Below are positions 12,001-17,937 of a DNA stretch of 28,795 nt, piece after piece. The notes beneath the pieces are model-generated. The model saw only the letters and a program-made list of their open reading frames with translations. It did no database searches and had not been told where the DNA came from. Each line of letters opens with the position of its first letter. Position 1 is the stretch's first letter. The DNA is taken from IMG/VR virus record IMGVR_UViG_3300021373_001532, positions 1 through 28,795 of that record, one strand, 5' to 3'. The position numbers and the translations under genes are program-made. This DNA is from a virus.

Positions 12001-14343
12001 TGTACTAATATGATCATTAACTTCACCTAGTGTAAATGTTTCAATATTATCGTTACTAGGATTTCTTTCAAAGTTTGCTGGTACTTCATACAACCCATTG
12101 TCATTTTTAAGTGTATGGGATTTAGTTTTAATTAAAACAATATCATTTTCATTTAATTCTGATGTAAATATAATTTTTGCATCATGGTTTGTTCTATCAA
12201 TAGTGTAATCAATATTTTCAAATTTAAGTGAATTGTTAACAAAGACTTTTACTATTAAATCAGTTAGCTCAGCACTTCGATCATATGTATCAATAACAAA
12301 TTCGGTTTGGTTATCTAAACTAGTATACTGTCTCAATACATATTGACTACTAGACATTGGTGCTTTAATCCAAGCATTTACATAATCAAATGTATCAATG
12401 TTTTTAAATTTTTGTAAACTATACGTATCAGTTTTATTAGTAATAACGTCAGTACTAATTACTGTAGGTGTATATGTAAATGTATCTGATAATAAATTAA
12501 AATCAAAAACAATATCACCTACATTAGAAATACTTCTATAACTTAACGGAAAGCCTAGTTCAGAATCATTAGATCCTGTACCTACTTTATACGAAAATAC
12601 TTTGTTACCTTCAAACGTTGTATTAGGATAGTATTCTGAATCGCCTATACTGTATCCAGACTCGTCAAATAAGTCAAATAACGGTTGCTGGTTAACGTCA
12701 GTTTTTTCTTGTGTAACATTCCAAGTTGAACCGTTAAAGTAAAACATTTTACCTTTATTTTCAACACCATTTAATACTAGTACTGTTTCGTTAGTAATCG
12801 GTGAAGAGTCTGTTTCTTCTATCAAAGATATTTGACGTCTTCCTTTGTGGTTGATAAATGAAACTTTAAATATTTTTCCAGACTGACGTATGTCTTCTTC
12901 TGCTGTAAATAGTACACGCATACCATTAACAAGTTTTACTCCGTCAACTGTATATCCTATTGCACCTTCAATAGTAGAAAATATATCTTTAGTAAATGTA
13001 TCAACTAAATCTACATTAGTTTTACTTTGTGATCCAAATTGGAAAAGTTTTAATCCTGAATTAAATTCAATAATAGGTCTTGATGCTCTTGCACTTTGGT
13101 CAACTGATATGCCTTGATTATTATAGGCTGCAGATTTTTCGATTACATCTCTATGGAACCATCTATTGTGTCTTGACCAAGGACTTCTTTCAGGAGAAGC
13201 ACGATTAATAACAATATAATCTTTAGTATTTGTATAACCACTAGCATTGTCAAATGGCAATCTATCAAATGAATTTGTATCAAACGGTATTGATAAGTCT
13301 GTTACATAACTACTAGTAACTTCTAAGTCAGTTTCACTAACTAACTTAATTTTATCACCTACTCCTTCAACATACCATTCGCCTTCTGCATATTTTGCAG
13401 GAGTTACATTTCCTAAAAATTCAACTTTCATACCATTTGATAATGAAAGTCCTTTTACTGTAGTATAATTCTTTTTACCAATAATTTCGTTTTCAACATT
13501 AAGGTCTGTATTTTCGTCAATGTCTTTAATTTTGATTAAGCCACCATTATTAATATCATTGTTTGCAACGTAATATAATAGTTCAGGTGCACCCGGAGAC
13601 ACTGTAAATGTAATAGAACCTTTTTCTACATTTTGTGCTGAAACGCCGTCATCATAATTAAACTCTGGATCTAATGTTTTTTTAGTTTTTATTGTAAACG
13701 GAAATCCTTCTGAATTAATTTCAAAAGTATAAGTCTGTCCTCTATATAAAGTTAAACTTGGTAATTGTGTTTGTCCGTCTGGTGAAAATATGTAAGCAAG
13801 GTTGTCTGCATTGTTAAACAGCTCAACAGTGTATGTACTTTCTACACCTCGTGACTGACCTGCAATGCTAATAATTTGCGGACCGTTTGGTAACCAATAA
13901 TACTCACGAAAGTTAACAACTTTATCTAAGTCTATATTTGGATTCCACGCATAATATTCTTGTGCGTTAAGACTGTCTTGATTTTGTGAATTACCGCCAA
14001 AGTTTGCTATTTGATTAATATAATCAATATAATCTTTTCTAAACGTATAATTACCTAGATCGTTTTTAATTACTAGTGAAGGTTCTAATTGATAGTTTTT
14101 CCTATCATTAGAAATTTCATTAATATACGAATCGTCTGCTACATATGCTTTTGATTCTTTTCTTCCAATAAATCCATTTAGTTTTTCTGCAACACCCGGT
14201 TGCACCATTTGGTCTAATGTACTTTCAAGAAACTTTTGATTAGTTTGTGTTCTAAAATATTTTGGAAGTAATGCAACGCTCTTTTGGTTGCCTTTACCAT
14301 TATTTGGTAATGGAAATTCTTTCTGGTCATTATCATATGCCAT
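1..14343 (-). CDS. Giant T4-like virion structural protein, partial (C-terminus beyond base 1)
   Basis: The reading frame starts with ATG at 14343-14341 and runs in frame to base 1. I checked most of the codon rows between 1 and 7000 and spot-checked the rest, and found no stop. It therefore encodes at least 4781 residues, roughly half a megadalton. The start overlaps the gp6 stop (TAATG), with an AGGT ribosome-binding match just upstream. The N-terminus begins MAYDNDQKEFPLPNNGKG. Visible parts include a Trp/Pro-rich block near residues 1131-1150 (HPWE, then PSWWETVYG), two FG-GAP-like blocks (about 2094-2167 and 3151-3365), three Gly-Tyr/Pro-Val modules, and an EF-hand-like loop plus His cluster at 4587-4610. 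Position at the end of the baseplate operon suggests a very large baseplate-peripheral or tail-fibre-associated protein. Giant structural proteins, some annotated VrlC-like, occur at this place in marine T4-like phages as far as I recall. No transmembrane segment or signal peptide stands out. The CDS is certain; the function is inferred from context. Confidence 0.92.
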   Translation of the reverse strand, partial: MAYDNDQKEFPLPNNGKGNQKSVALLPKYFRTQTNQKFLESTLDQMVQPGVAEKLNGFIGRKESKAYVADDSYINEISNDRKNYQLEPSLVIKNDLGNYTFRKDYIDYINQIANFGGNSQNQDSLNAQEYYAWNPNIDLDKVVNFREYYWLPNGPQIISIAGQSRGVESTYTVELFNNADNLAYIFSPDGQTQLPSLTLYRGQTYTFEINSEGFPFTIKTKKTLDPEFNYDDGVSAQNVEKGSITFTVSPGAPELLYYVANNDINNGGLIKIKDIDENTDLNVENEIIGKKNYTTVKGLSLSNGMKVEFLGNVTPAKYAEGEWYVEGVGDKIKLVSETDLEVTSSYVTDLSIPFDTNSFDRLPFDNASGYTNTKDYIVINRASPERSPWSRHNRWFHRDVIEKSAAYNNQGISVDQSARASRPIIEFNSGLKLFQFGSQSKTNVDLVDTFTKDIFSTIEGAIGYTVDGVKLVNGMRVLFTAEEDIRQSGKIFKVSFINHKGRRQISLIEETDSSPITNETVLVLNGVENKGKMFYFNGSTWNVTQEKTDVNQQPLFDLFDESGYSIGDSEYYPNTTFEGNKVFSYKVGTGSNDSELGFPLSYRSISNVGDIVFDFNLLSDTFTYTPTVISTDVITNKTDTYSLQKFKNIDTFDYVNAWIKAPMSSSQYVLRQYTSLDNQTEFVIDTYDRSAELTDLIVKVFVNNSLKFENIDYTIDRTNHDAKIIFTSELNENDIVLIKTKSHTLKNDNGLYEVPANFERNPSNDNIETFTLGEVNDHISTVVEEINNFSGVYPGNSNLRDLGNIALYGKKFVQHTGPINLSLYHLTDKDTNIIKALEFNRREYAKFKRTFLQTSLTTGYDGTVKGHVDVILKELGQNRSIDMPFYFSDMAPSGGEKKITYTVFDTNNQFYALSQTHNNNELSVKAVTVYINGEQLIYGNDYTFNNEGFCVISKPTTNGDIIDIFEYETTDGSFIPPTPTKLGLYPKFVPQIFDDSTYITTRKVIQGHDGSKILAFNDYRDDLILELEKRIYNNIKISYDPNVVNIHDFIGGEDRNTGVYKKDIDNALISDFASWLASVGDVDYTENTGYVRGNPFTYNYSFMTSPSGKKLAGYWRAVYKDAYDTDRPHTHPWEMQGFFKQPSWWETVYGPAPYTKDNLFLWEDIQNGVIREPNKPIVIKEQYKRTNLTAHLPVDDGGNLISPLESGYAQGFISNLTASPFVFGDEAPAETAWRRSSEYPFALLRSWCLNQPSKIIGLGFDRSRTIRNNAGQIVYSDTSKRINLSELKFPNNSQAVDVRVLTAGLVNFIANYLSSNVLTNYTEYQDKLANLTNQLSFRLGGFTDKSKFNLILDSRTPLNEGNVFIPQENYNIILSQSSPTDIITYSGVVIERSALGYIVRGYDSTNPVFKYYDYNVINGDPLVSIGGVSETFVQWSESKQYLEGQVVEYNDLYYRVKEAHTSGQTFDGSKFIKLAALPQEGGREAIFRSSWKSEILSLPYGTLFRTSQEVVDFLLGYQRYLETLGFNFEGFDADMQSIKNFKLSAKEFLFWTTQGWDTGSLISLSPLADGVKFKRDFTVIGDVFNNFFGYSIFKADGTKLKEDVLTVSRTDDEFNIKPKNTADGIYAIKLAAEQTEHVVILDNETEFKDVIYDRQAGYRQERIRVLGYRTADWNGSLNIPGFLYDSAEITLWEQYKDYEIGSIVKNKEFYYSAYKKVSGTQNFNENDWLRLDAKPESQLLTNINYKVDQFADFYDLDTDNFDLDQQEVAQHLIGYQKRNYLANIINDDVSQYKFYQGYIQDKGTKNALTKLFDALGAADKESLEFFEEWALRLGQYGAADGFDELEIKLDEEKFKLSPQPIQLTDEPETDNLIYNIPESEVYLKPSNYNNTPFPTKFVPEGETQVRTAGYVRTEDIKYTVVDKSDILNIAIDDLNQGEYVWVTFEDQSWNVYKHIDSGFIVTGVTANGTSATISLDRRSSFVKDDIIGITNLTGFEGFFKVTSSATNTVTVATTITLDEPIVNAKGVLTKFVSNRVKSLPEANSYTQNTIDNRELLWVDDMGDGRWGVLKNSASYHDNLTIINPLEADSTNPLFGSSITASDDNTVIVVGAPNNEDGKVFVYTSDDSSASLSQVLSPISGLSSVNSKFGESITMSPDGEYLVIASPEASNVKSNFKDDFDASITYPFASVVEYNNSLWKARRIVKGQTSNVVFDTFDSAPQVKEYLLDKYAEFDESIIYNVGNITTYLGDIYIATARSNPGPRIPANWSSVGENKNILTGDYPLTNTETDHILVRAPATAYEGSVPGDKVYFDWNEVSHAYEPIDKSEIIDIKFESVPPEFPNVTNVTTGIRLQTNLEHGLVDGDQIIITDVPNNTISTSGFDNSDQTLPLNEVQNKGVTGLEYNKYYVKVKSTKEVYLYTTYALDTLVNGTNNIQGAAFQGSAIPGGQFNGNLRKVRSLFDNRMVGFGCELEYELDDNGTIYNLTIKNDLSDPSNPTPIQGTGYTNPVIKITDTGTGNSAVATATVTNGRITAVNLVAGGVDYTDSTINIEIVDTETRVNTEWLTSNVHTIQSKVDEIFYILDPLNVPEIGDIVTTSTGNATVVYTKFELGKLVIYANNKNGVFTETGTLEISSTFRIGEFTRPAHEQIETSDVLGGYWKISLDTIETGFKINPNARTIDYAPSIVLRDVRLIGDASSPLPYKSSIQSLLSVPPVQLTTGKVLQKQSHYITNISYNGNANTVADARIDILSNKWLLRADKAISDKVVAERALGNNPQLGIWLNQIARPDGTIQDETFSGLTSEIINDTHTIVDVWDGYVDVVLTNTTDQAQVGDILVEGTNGRAEIVYYQRDGNDARYYIKVQSGTFTQGADYGPAGAQSLPAYQIRKIDSQQVLSPVIGTSLRTSIDDNTIGKLMVFEHSQNLPIPTRNRATDLASFNSDVISGFDLEYFTWIQENRNGTQRLSLVPEVANNDWEKVYNIPVVSTGEASSYTNEGVFYVYQRNATTSEYDLVNGYILPNRVSSRRLGQQIKIIKTGNLYKLLINSKEGAGKIYTVLNGTSETGAVYDWQLSKDVKFRGIYNNSVIYYIDDIVYYNGNFYKALTNIQGEEFTATKWTQLKDHIDFIGSIPNTLGYKFADDSVLENDVTSFGTSFDVSDDGKTIASISAYGDLKRIAVYKYHDEHYELFQILEIPNSSMEFGETVSVADDGKLIAVGAPGSTYLSARQGQVFVYAQKETGYELIQTLVAQNSEPIENFGYQLSFDGNQLAVSSANGNIELDTTYDNDGTVFDNGFTNFSRTLIDSGSIYLYERVRDALVYGQQLSYRDFDVKDFGRDIIVKNDKVYVGLINDNIDGTIGKVVQFEKDGVNTWTEHRKPNDQINLDKFKGSFMYNTSSNEYLTSLDLIDPVQGKISGLAEQELSFKTYYDPATYTTATNTAVTVDQYNSWSVKNIGKLWWDLSTVKFLNAYQGDAIYSANSWNTLAPGASVDIYEWVETTLTPTQWDTQADTPAGIRLGISGKTKYGESAYCTRQDYDKISGTFTTKYYYWVKDKKTTPNIENRNKSAFDVAAIIIDPVSQNLKFANLLTTNSLVIRNCDKLLENQDIAVNFRYWTIDDQSINVHNEYQIISEGLYTSKPKSTLELKWFDSLIGQDAYGRPVPDPALSAKQKYGVLNRPRQSWFVNREEAVSQAFTRINKVIKQELIDDNYNITTLLEKDPEPSAISATWDRRVDTDAELSIIGTAKAQVAILEPVVVNGIVTQVNIINKGYSYSDPSYNTTTGGIRKGPKITAIGTGEGLELESTINALGQITSVTVVNGGRNYADSLTLIVRPLSVLVGADSTLDGDWAIYGWDSETQEFTITSKEKYDVSDYWNYIDWYDTGFSQLTSIDYLVQETYELNEIDDKIGDIVKVENVGTGGWLLLEKTLNADVPDYTINYRTVGRQDGTLQFVTTISSDSTNKIALRKILTALRDNIFVGNLELEYNNLFFACLRYVFSEQSYVDWAFKTSFIKAKHNVGNLVQKTNYQNDNLPSFEEYVNEVKPYKTNIREYLSAYEGKDNTSSVITDYDLPAVYNRNVGKIVPSDFIVENDRLSSVLTDVSDYPARHWVDNSSYFIDSVLIKDGGSGYTETPLVTFVGGGGTGATAKAFIGNGVIKKIEITNPGTGYYSAPLIQFEGTQTQEGTQPVVSVIIGNGKVRATKIAQKFDRITTDIVLADIQEQETFVASGSQLKFNTKWPLQLSTNTINVTIDGIQALSSQYEYKNVEDSTKGYTRKTGQIEFSFAPAKDSTVLITYNRSLDLLNAAERIQFLYEAQSGLYGKDFAQLMDGVDYGGVQVKSFEFGAKLGWDNDPWYATTWDSYDDGFEDEIITLDGSTIQITLSKPLENDVVYNVYLNGVRIDDPNFGTGNPVANPNAITQSLTGDGEQTTIFLDNDGLNINGEGSSLDPEYNNGAISNVVGDGSDFFKREVTTNGVRIMAAGGVGGQTAVPDAWLEKVARMFELFTDPNGAGINEEYQRNLIKTLSGDTGTYHAGLPTIQRVARGAGADYTPNFLTDAGVISWNLTNLFDTHVQNDMVWYLNSTGDGYGDGDIDAQEVIEHVFHTLHMHGLPADDIKLYSFLAADWQTGELYAAMEEAYDAGKWDPSGYQTPSNAWKTDADAFEVAAKEYLFLLNFAMFEYTELWDGGSLAPEWTDDMRTQAGIQANNPLGYAFHNTYIAPVISKPSLATIRSIFQDGNTPAQDDPSLAGASGYIVDVISSGEGAGAGDTIIFRKSTSDG
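511..585 (-). other. EF-hand-like loop plus histidine cluster in the giant protein
   Basis: Residues 4587-4598 read DGYGDGDIDAQE. This fits the 12-residue EF-hand loop, with acidic positions 1, 5, 7, 9 and 12, Gly at 6 and Ile at 8; position 3 is Tyr instead of Asp/Asn. It is followed directly by VIEHVFHTLHMHG, which places His at 4602, 4605, 4608 and 4610 with Glu4601 in front. Bound metal is inferred from the residues only. The order E-H-x-x-H is neither the HExxH nor the HxxEH zincin signature. Confidence 0.55.
1810..1970 (-). repeat. Gly-Tyr/Pro-Val structural module 3 in the giant protein
   Basis: This is the clearest copy. GGSGYTETPLVTFVGGGG is followed by TGATAKAFIGNGVIKKIEI and TNPGTGYYSAPLIQFEG. 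The half units GxGYxxxPLVxFxG and GxGYxxAPLIxFxG mirror each other, so the module is itself an internal duplication. Confidence 0.65.
2840..3039 (-). repeat. Gly-Tyr/Pro-Val structural module 2 in the giant protein
   Basis: The translation reads INKGYSYSDPSYNTTTGG, a Gly-rich stretch, then a strand ending in VTVVNGGRNYADSLT. It follows the same GYxxxxP, NGxI/LGQI and GGxxYxxS order as the modules at 6640-6840 and 1810-1970. It is more diverged than module 3. Confidence 0.5.
4250..4893 (-). repeat. FG-GAP-like protein repeat block B in the giant protein (4 copies)
   Basis: Residues about 3151-3365 hold four blade-like units beginning FGTSFDVSDDG, FGETVSVADDGK, FGYQLSFDGN and FGRDIIVKND. Each has a following hydrophobic strand; in unit two it ends VGAPG. 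Between units lie outer strands such as GQVFVYAQ and GSIYLYER. The spacing is 50, 57 and 76 residues. Family knowledge: FG-GAP repeats form beta-propellers used in binding and adhesion. That this block binds a receptor is inference. Confidence 0.72.
6640..6840 (-). repeat. Gly-Tyr/Pro-Val structural module 1 in the giant protein
   Basis: The translation reads GTGYTNPVIKITDTGTG, then VTNGRITAVNLVAGG and VDYTDSTINIEIVDT. The pattern is GxGYxxPxV, a Gly-rich turn, an NGxI strand, then a second G-x-x-Y unit. It recurs twice more in the protein, at 2840-3039 and 1810-1970. It is likely a small beta-rich module of phage structural proteins. The function is unknown. Confidence 0.6.
7843..8064 (-). 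repeat. FG-GAP-like protein repeat block A in the giant protein (2 copies)
   Basis: Residues about 2094-2167 contain two copies of a unit starting FGSSITASDD and FGESITMSPDG, each followed by a hydrophobic strand ending in VVGAP or VIASP. The Phe-Gly starts are 54 residues apart. This is the pattern of FG-GAP/beta-propeller blades. Two blades cannot make a closed propeller alone, so other blades may be too diverged to see or may come from elsewhere in the chain. Confidence 0.7.
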
Positions 14344-17300
14344 TAGTAACCTGAGCCCCCGTTACTTGAATTGCTTGAGCTACTAGAGCTACTAGAGCTA
14401 CTTGACGAACTACTTGAACTACTCGAACTACTTGCCACTTGGCTTACAGTATTGTTTTTAACTTCTGTCACTACCGCTCCTGTTGCTTTAAGTTTTGAAG
14501 CAGTTACTGCTGATATAATTTCAACATCTGCTACTGTTGCTCCGTTAATAAAAATTTCATCAGCTTCTGCTTTTATTTCAAATAAACTACCAAATGCTGA
14601 GTTTGTTTTATTAGGAACAATAACAATTGACGAAATATCTGGTGATAATTCGTTCATAATATATGTGCTTAGTTCTGAGAAGTAAAAAGTTTCTCCAAAG
14701 TCCCAATTTTCAAGTGCAAAGAATCTGTTTACAGCTGATATAACATTTGCTTTTACTTCGTTATCGTTAACAACTCTATCAGCATTTTTTACTATCTTAA
14801 ATGTTGCTTGTAAATCAGTGTTAGATGCTGTACCAAATAATGGTTTATATTTTACTGGGTGATAAATTACATCGTCACTAATTGATTTAATTTTGTTTAT
14901 TTCACTACCATAGTTGGTATATAAACTATCTGAAGTAGGTGTTACTGGAGCAACTGGTATTGCACCCTGTAACCACTGTCTATATAAAGTATCATACGAT
15001 CTAGTTAAAACGTAAACATCAATAATGTTACTACTGCTTGGATCTATTCTGTTACTTTCATCAGCAGCATGTTCGTATTGGAAGATAATGTTATCTCTAC
15101 CACTAAATGCTCTATAGTCAACTGTAAGTGTTAATGTTTCTGCTTCTTCATTGTATACTTTAAATAAGTCCACATCAACAATATAAAATATTGTGCCGTC
15201 AGTGAACGACGACAGTCCTGCTGTAGTAATATCTGACTCTGTTGCAACAACTTTTTTATCAGATGTTCTCCAAGATACAAATCTAAAGTCATCAATGCCA
15301 TCATAGTTTGTATATTTTTCTTGCATTACATATTGATCTTTTAAATCAGGAGGTGTACCAACAAACTGTGTAAACATATCTGGGTCGTCAACTACTCCGT
15401 CATCGTCAGAGTCAAAAAAGCCTACTTGTATTTTTTTGCTGTCAACATAGCCTTCTGCATCTCTATATTCTTGTAATATTTCCCAATCAAACGGAACTGT
15501 AAACGGCTGCGTTGATCCTGGTTGTGTGTTAATAGACATAATTCTAACTTTGTCTTTAACAATTTTATTTGTTTGAGGATCATATACTTTATCACTACTG
15601 TCAAAATAAAATCTAATTTCTTTGTCACTTTCGAAGACGTATCTCTGACCGTGTGTTGTAATTGTATATGTTTCTCCGTCAGTATTAAATAATAGTAACC
15701 AACTGTTGTCTAGTTGTTGATTACTAGTGTCTCCAGTCTTGCCCATTCCAAACGCTGATGTTTTATCTAAATTGCTTTCAGTAATTAAACGCCATAAATT
15801 TTCGCTAGTACTGTAACGTAATCCAAATGTTTTATATTGGAATACTTGGTCAATAATTTGTGTTTGTAAATCATTATCTAATAATGTTGCAAACTTTGGT
15901 ATAATTCTTTCAATAATTGGATATGCTTCTGTGCCTGCTGGAGCTGCAGGAATTACATCGTTGAATACAATAGGTCCTCTGCCGTCGGCATAATTTTCTT
16001 TACCATTACCATTTATAGCAGTAACCTTAGTCCATTTATATTTTGTTGCTCCTGTATGTAAAGGTTTACCAACTTCATCTAACATTAATGTGCCGTCTGG
16101 CATAAAATGATAACCTTCTGGAGCAATAAATTTAACCATTGCACCTGGTTGTACAAATTTTAGTGTGCTACCAGTAAATGTCGAAACTGTATATTTTACA
16201 TTTTGCAAGTCCATTAAGTAACCTGTAGAAATATTTTGATCTTTAGTTACTTGTACAAACTGTGCATTTAGATCTGTAACTGTTTGTACCGGAAATTTAC
16301 TATAGTAAAAATTTCTAAGTTTAGCATCTAAAAGTAACGGTTCAATAGTAGAACTAATAATCCCTTGAATATCGTTTCTTGTTGTAAATGTAAAATTAAC
16401 TTTACTATCTAAGTACTGTGTATATACAGCACCGTCTTTACCATATAGGTTAGTTTTAGAATATTTGCCTGTAGCATCTAGTAGATCAAAATATCTTGAT
16501 ATGCCGCTAGATGTTCTGTTAACTGCTTTTACTTTAACTATTTCTTGACTTACAGCCAATGGAGCAACATTATAGTCTTCTCCAGTAATCATTCTATTTT
16601 GTGTATAGTATGTTGAAGGAGCATTTGATTTAATGCTTTCGTTGCTTTCGCTTTCTGCTGAATTGTCAACTGTGTATTTTAATTCATATTCAATACTTAA
16701 AACTTCTTGTGTTCCTGTTTTACTAACATACGGAACAGTAATGTTTATATTAGTCATTTCGTCTGGGCTAATTACAAAACTTCTATTATCACTTGCTCTG
16801 TAATAAACTTTAAAATTGCCTTTAGGCAACGTGCCAAAAACGCCATCACTAAAGATTAAACTAATTCTATCTTGTACTCTTGTTAAAACACTATAAACAT
16901 TTCTAATATTTTTACTTAAACTGTTATAAACAATATTGTTACCTTCAACTGAATTTACTTTGCTCCATAACTCAGTTTCGTTACCGGTTGTGTCTAATTT
17001 ATAAAGCCATACGTCACTATTGTTTACATTAATAGCATCTAAGTTTACTGTTTGGTTAGTACTTGGCGTACTAATTGAAAAAGTTCCTTGGTCTAAAGAA
17101 CCTTGTCTAAAGTGTGAAAAGAATCCTGTATTGTTACTACCAGCACCTTGTCCGTCATCTTGATATATAAACGCAAAGTTGTTTCCTGGCAACGGTGCTT
17201 CTTCTAGTATTGCATTACTTTCAATATTAGTTGAAACAATTTCAAATGTAGTTCCTCTACCGCTAATATTTTTTGTAAAGCCAAAGTTAGGAACATCAGT

Positions 17301-17879
17301 GTTAAGAGCATTAAATCTATATTGCTCTGCACTTATTCCATTTACTGTATCTTTTTTAACTGGTCGTCCTACAACTCCGTTAGCAGGTAATGCTGAATTT
17401 AAAACTTTAATAAACTGTTCATACCAGTCTTGATTTGAAACATCGTTCCATACAATAGTTTGGCCTGCTAAGTTATTACCATTAGAATCTATAATGTCTT
17501 CTGTAGTAGTAATACTTTCCATTTTAAGAAGACCATTAGCTGCTTGGTTACGTTTAGGATTATAAGATAACAATCTTGCTAAACGTATAACACTTTCTCT
17601 GCGTTCTGCTAGTTCTAAAAAATTCTCTCTTGCATTAAGGTCTGTACGGAATGCGAGGTTTTGTCCTAAGTAAGCAATTAAGTCAATTAGGGCAAGGTAT
17701 TCACTACTTTCAATATAGTCGTTGAAATCCTCAGGATAATTTTTCCTAAGGTAATTAATCATTGTACGTCTTAAATTGTCAAAGTCGTAACTCTGAAAAT
17801 CAGCATTTTTGAAAGACTGGTAGACACGTTTCCAGTCCTCTGCAATTAATAATCTGTTTTGTCTATCTGTTGACGACAT
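14343..17879 (-). CDS. gp6: Baseplate wedge protein gp6, enlarged
   Basis: This is a core subunit of the T4-type baseplate wedge; in T4, gp6 dimers form the inner iris that links wedges around the hub. The N-terminus (residues 1-120, with DWKRVYQSFKNADFQSYDFD and YLALIDLIAYLGQNLAFRTD) is the part I recognise as gp6. At 1178 residues it is far longer than T4 gp6 (about 660), so the middle and C-terminal parts are additions or strongly expanded. Residues 823-834 (DSDDDGVVDDPD) form a calcium-loop-like motif. Residues 1150-1168 are all serine, followed by NSSNGGSGY. The ATG start has a GAGGA ribosome-binding site and a late-promoter motif upstream. It lies between gp25 and the giant structural gene and overlaps the latter by one base. 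Confidence 0.88.
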   Translation of the reverse strand: MSSTDRQNRLLIAEDWKRVYQSFKNADFQSYDFDNLRRTMINYLRKNYPEDFNDYIESSEYLALIDLIAYLGQNLAFRTDLNARENFLELAERRESVIRLARLLSYNPKRNQAANGLLKMESITTTEDIIDSNGNNLAGQTIVWNDVSNQDWYEQFIKVLNSALPANGVVGRPVKKDTVNGISAEQYRFNALNTDVPNFGFTKNISGRGTTFEIVSTNIESNAILEEAPLPGNNFAFIYQDDGQGAGSNNTGFFSHFRQGSLDQGTFSISTPSTNQTVNLDAINVNNSDVWLYKLDTTGNETELWSKVNSVEGNNIVYNSLSKNIRNVYSVLTRVQDRISLIFSDGVFGTLPKGNFKVYYRASDNRSFVISPDEMTNINITVPYVSKTGTQEVLSIEYELKYTVDNSAESESNESIKSNAPSTYYTQNRMITGEDYNVAPLAVSQEIVKVKAVNRTSSGISRYFDLLDATGKYSKTNLYGKDGAVYTQYLDSKVNFTFTTRNDIQGIISSTIEPLLLDAKLRNFYYSKFPVQTVTDLNAQFVQVTKDQNISTGYLMDLQNVKYTVSTFTGSTLKFVQPGAMVKFIAPEGYHFMPDGTLMLDEVGKPLHTGATKYKWTKVTAINGNGKENYADGRGPIVFNDVIPAAPAGTEAYPIIERIIPKFATLLDNDLQTQIIDQVFQYKTFGLRYSTSENLWRLITESNLDKTSAFGMGKTGDTSNQQLDNSWLLLFNTDGETYTITTHGQRYVFESDKEIRFYFDSSDKVYDPQTNKIVKDKVRIMSINTQPGSTQPFTVPFDWEILQEYRDAEGYVDSKKIQVGFFDSDDDGVVDDPDMFTQFVGTPPDLKDQYVMQEKYTNYDGIDDFRFVSWRTSDKKVVATESDITTAGLSSFTDGTIFYIVDVDLFKVYNEEAETLTLTVDYRAFSGRDNIIFQYEHAADESNRIDPSSSNIIDVYVLTRSYDTLYRQWLQGAIPVAPVTPTSDSLYTNYGSEINKIKSISDDVIYHPVKYKPLFGTASNTDLQATFKIVKNADRVVNDNEVKANVISAVNRFFALENWDFGETFYFSELSTYIMNELSPDISSIVIVPNKTNSAFGSLFEIKAEADEIFINGATVADVEIISAVTASKLKATGAVVTEVKNNTVSQVASSSSSSSSSSSSSSSSSSSSNSSNGGSGY
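14376..14432 (-). repeat. 9-bp tandem repeat encoding the gp6 poly-serine tail
   Basis: On the minus strand there are six 9-bp units of the form AGTAGYTCN, three AGTAGTTCR then three AGTAGCTCW, separated by one TCA codon. Each unit encodes Ser-Ser-Ser, so the length can change in steps of three residues without a frameshift. The mixed AGY/TCN codons lie over gp6 residues 1150-1168. Confidence 0.85.
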
Positions 17880-17899
17880 TGGTTTTCCTCGCTATAGTG

Positions 17900-17907
17900 T
17901 ATTTATT
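17900..17907 (-). promoter_or_regulatory. Late promoter motif upstream of gp6
   Basis: The minus strand reads AATAAATA, matching the T4-like late -10 element TATAAATA at seven of eight positions and the relaxed marine form NATAAATA completely. It ends 20 nt before the gp6 ATG in the 58-bp gap after gp25, the largest gap inside the operon. A ribosome-binding site, GAGGA, lies between it and the start. Confidence 0.55.
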
Positions 17908-17937
17908 ACAAATAGATAAGTGCGTATATTATTTCTG

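Noticed and set aside
6347-13117. Plus-strand ORFs at 6347, 6788, 7760, 8189, 10793 and 12890
   Set aside because: These are antisense shadows of the giant gene with no recognisable protein family. The minus frame reads through all of them with clear repeat motifs.
14371-14685. Plus-strand ORF starting with a Leu-Glu repeat
   Set aside because: It is the complement of the gp6 poly-serine repeat. The Leu-Leu-Glu pattern comes from the 9-bp repeat and not from a real coiled coil.
15422-15628. Minus-strand 68-residue ORF inside gp6
   Set aside because: It lies in another frame of gp6, is Lys/Leu-rich, and has no separate start signals.
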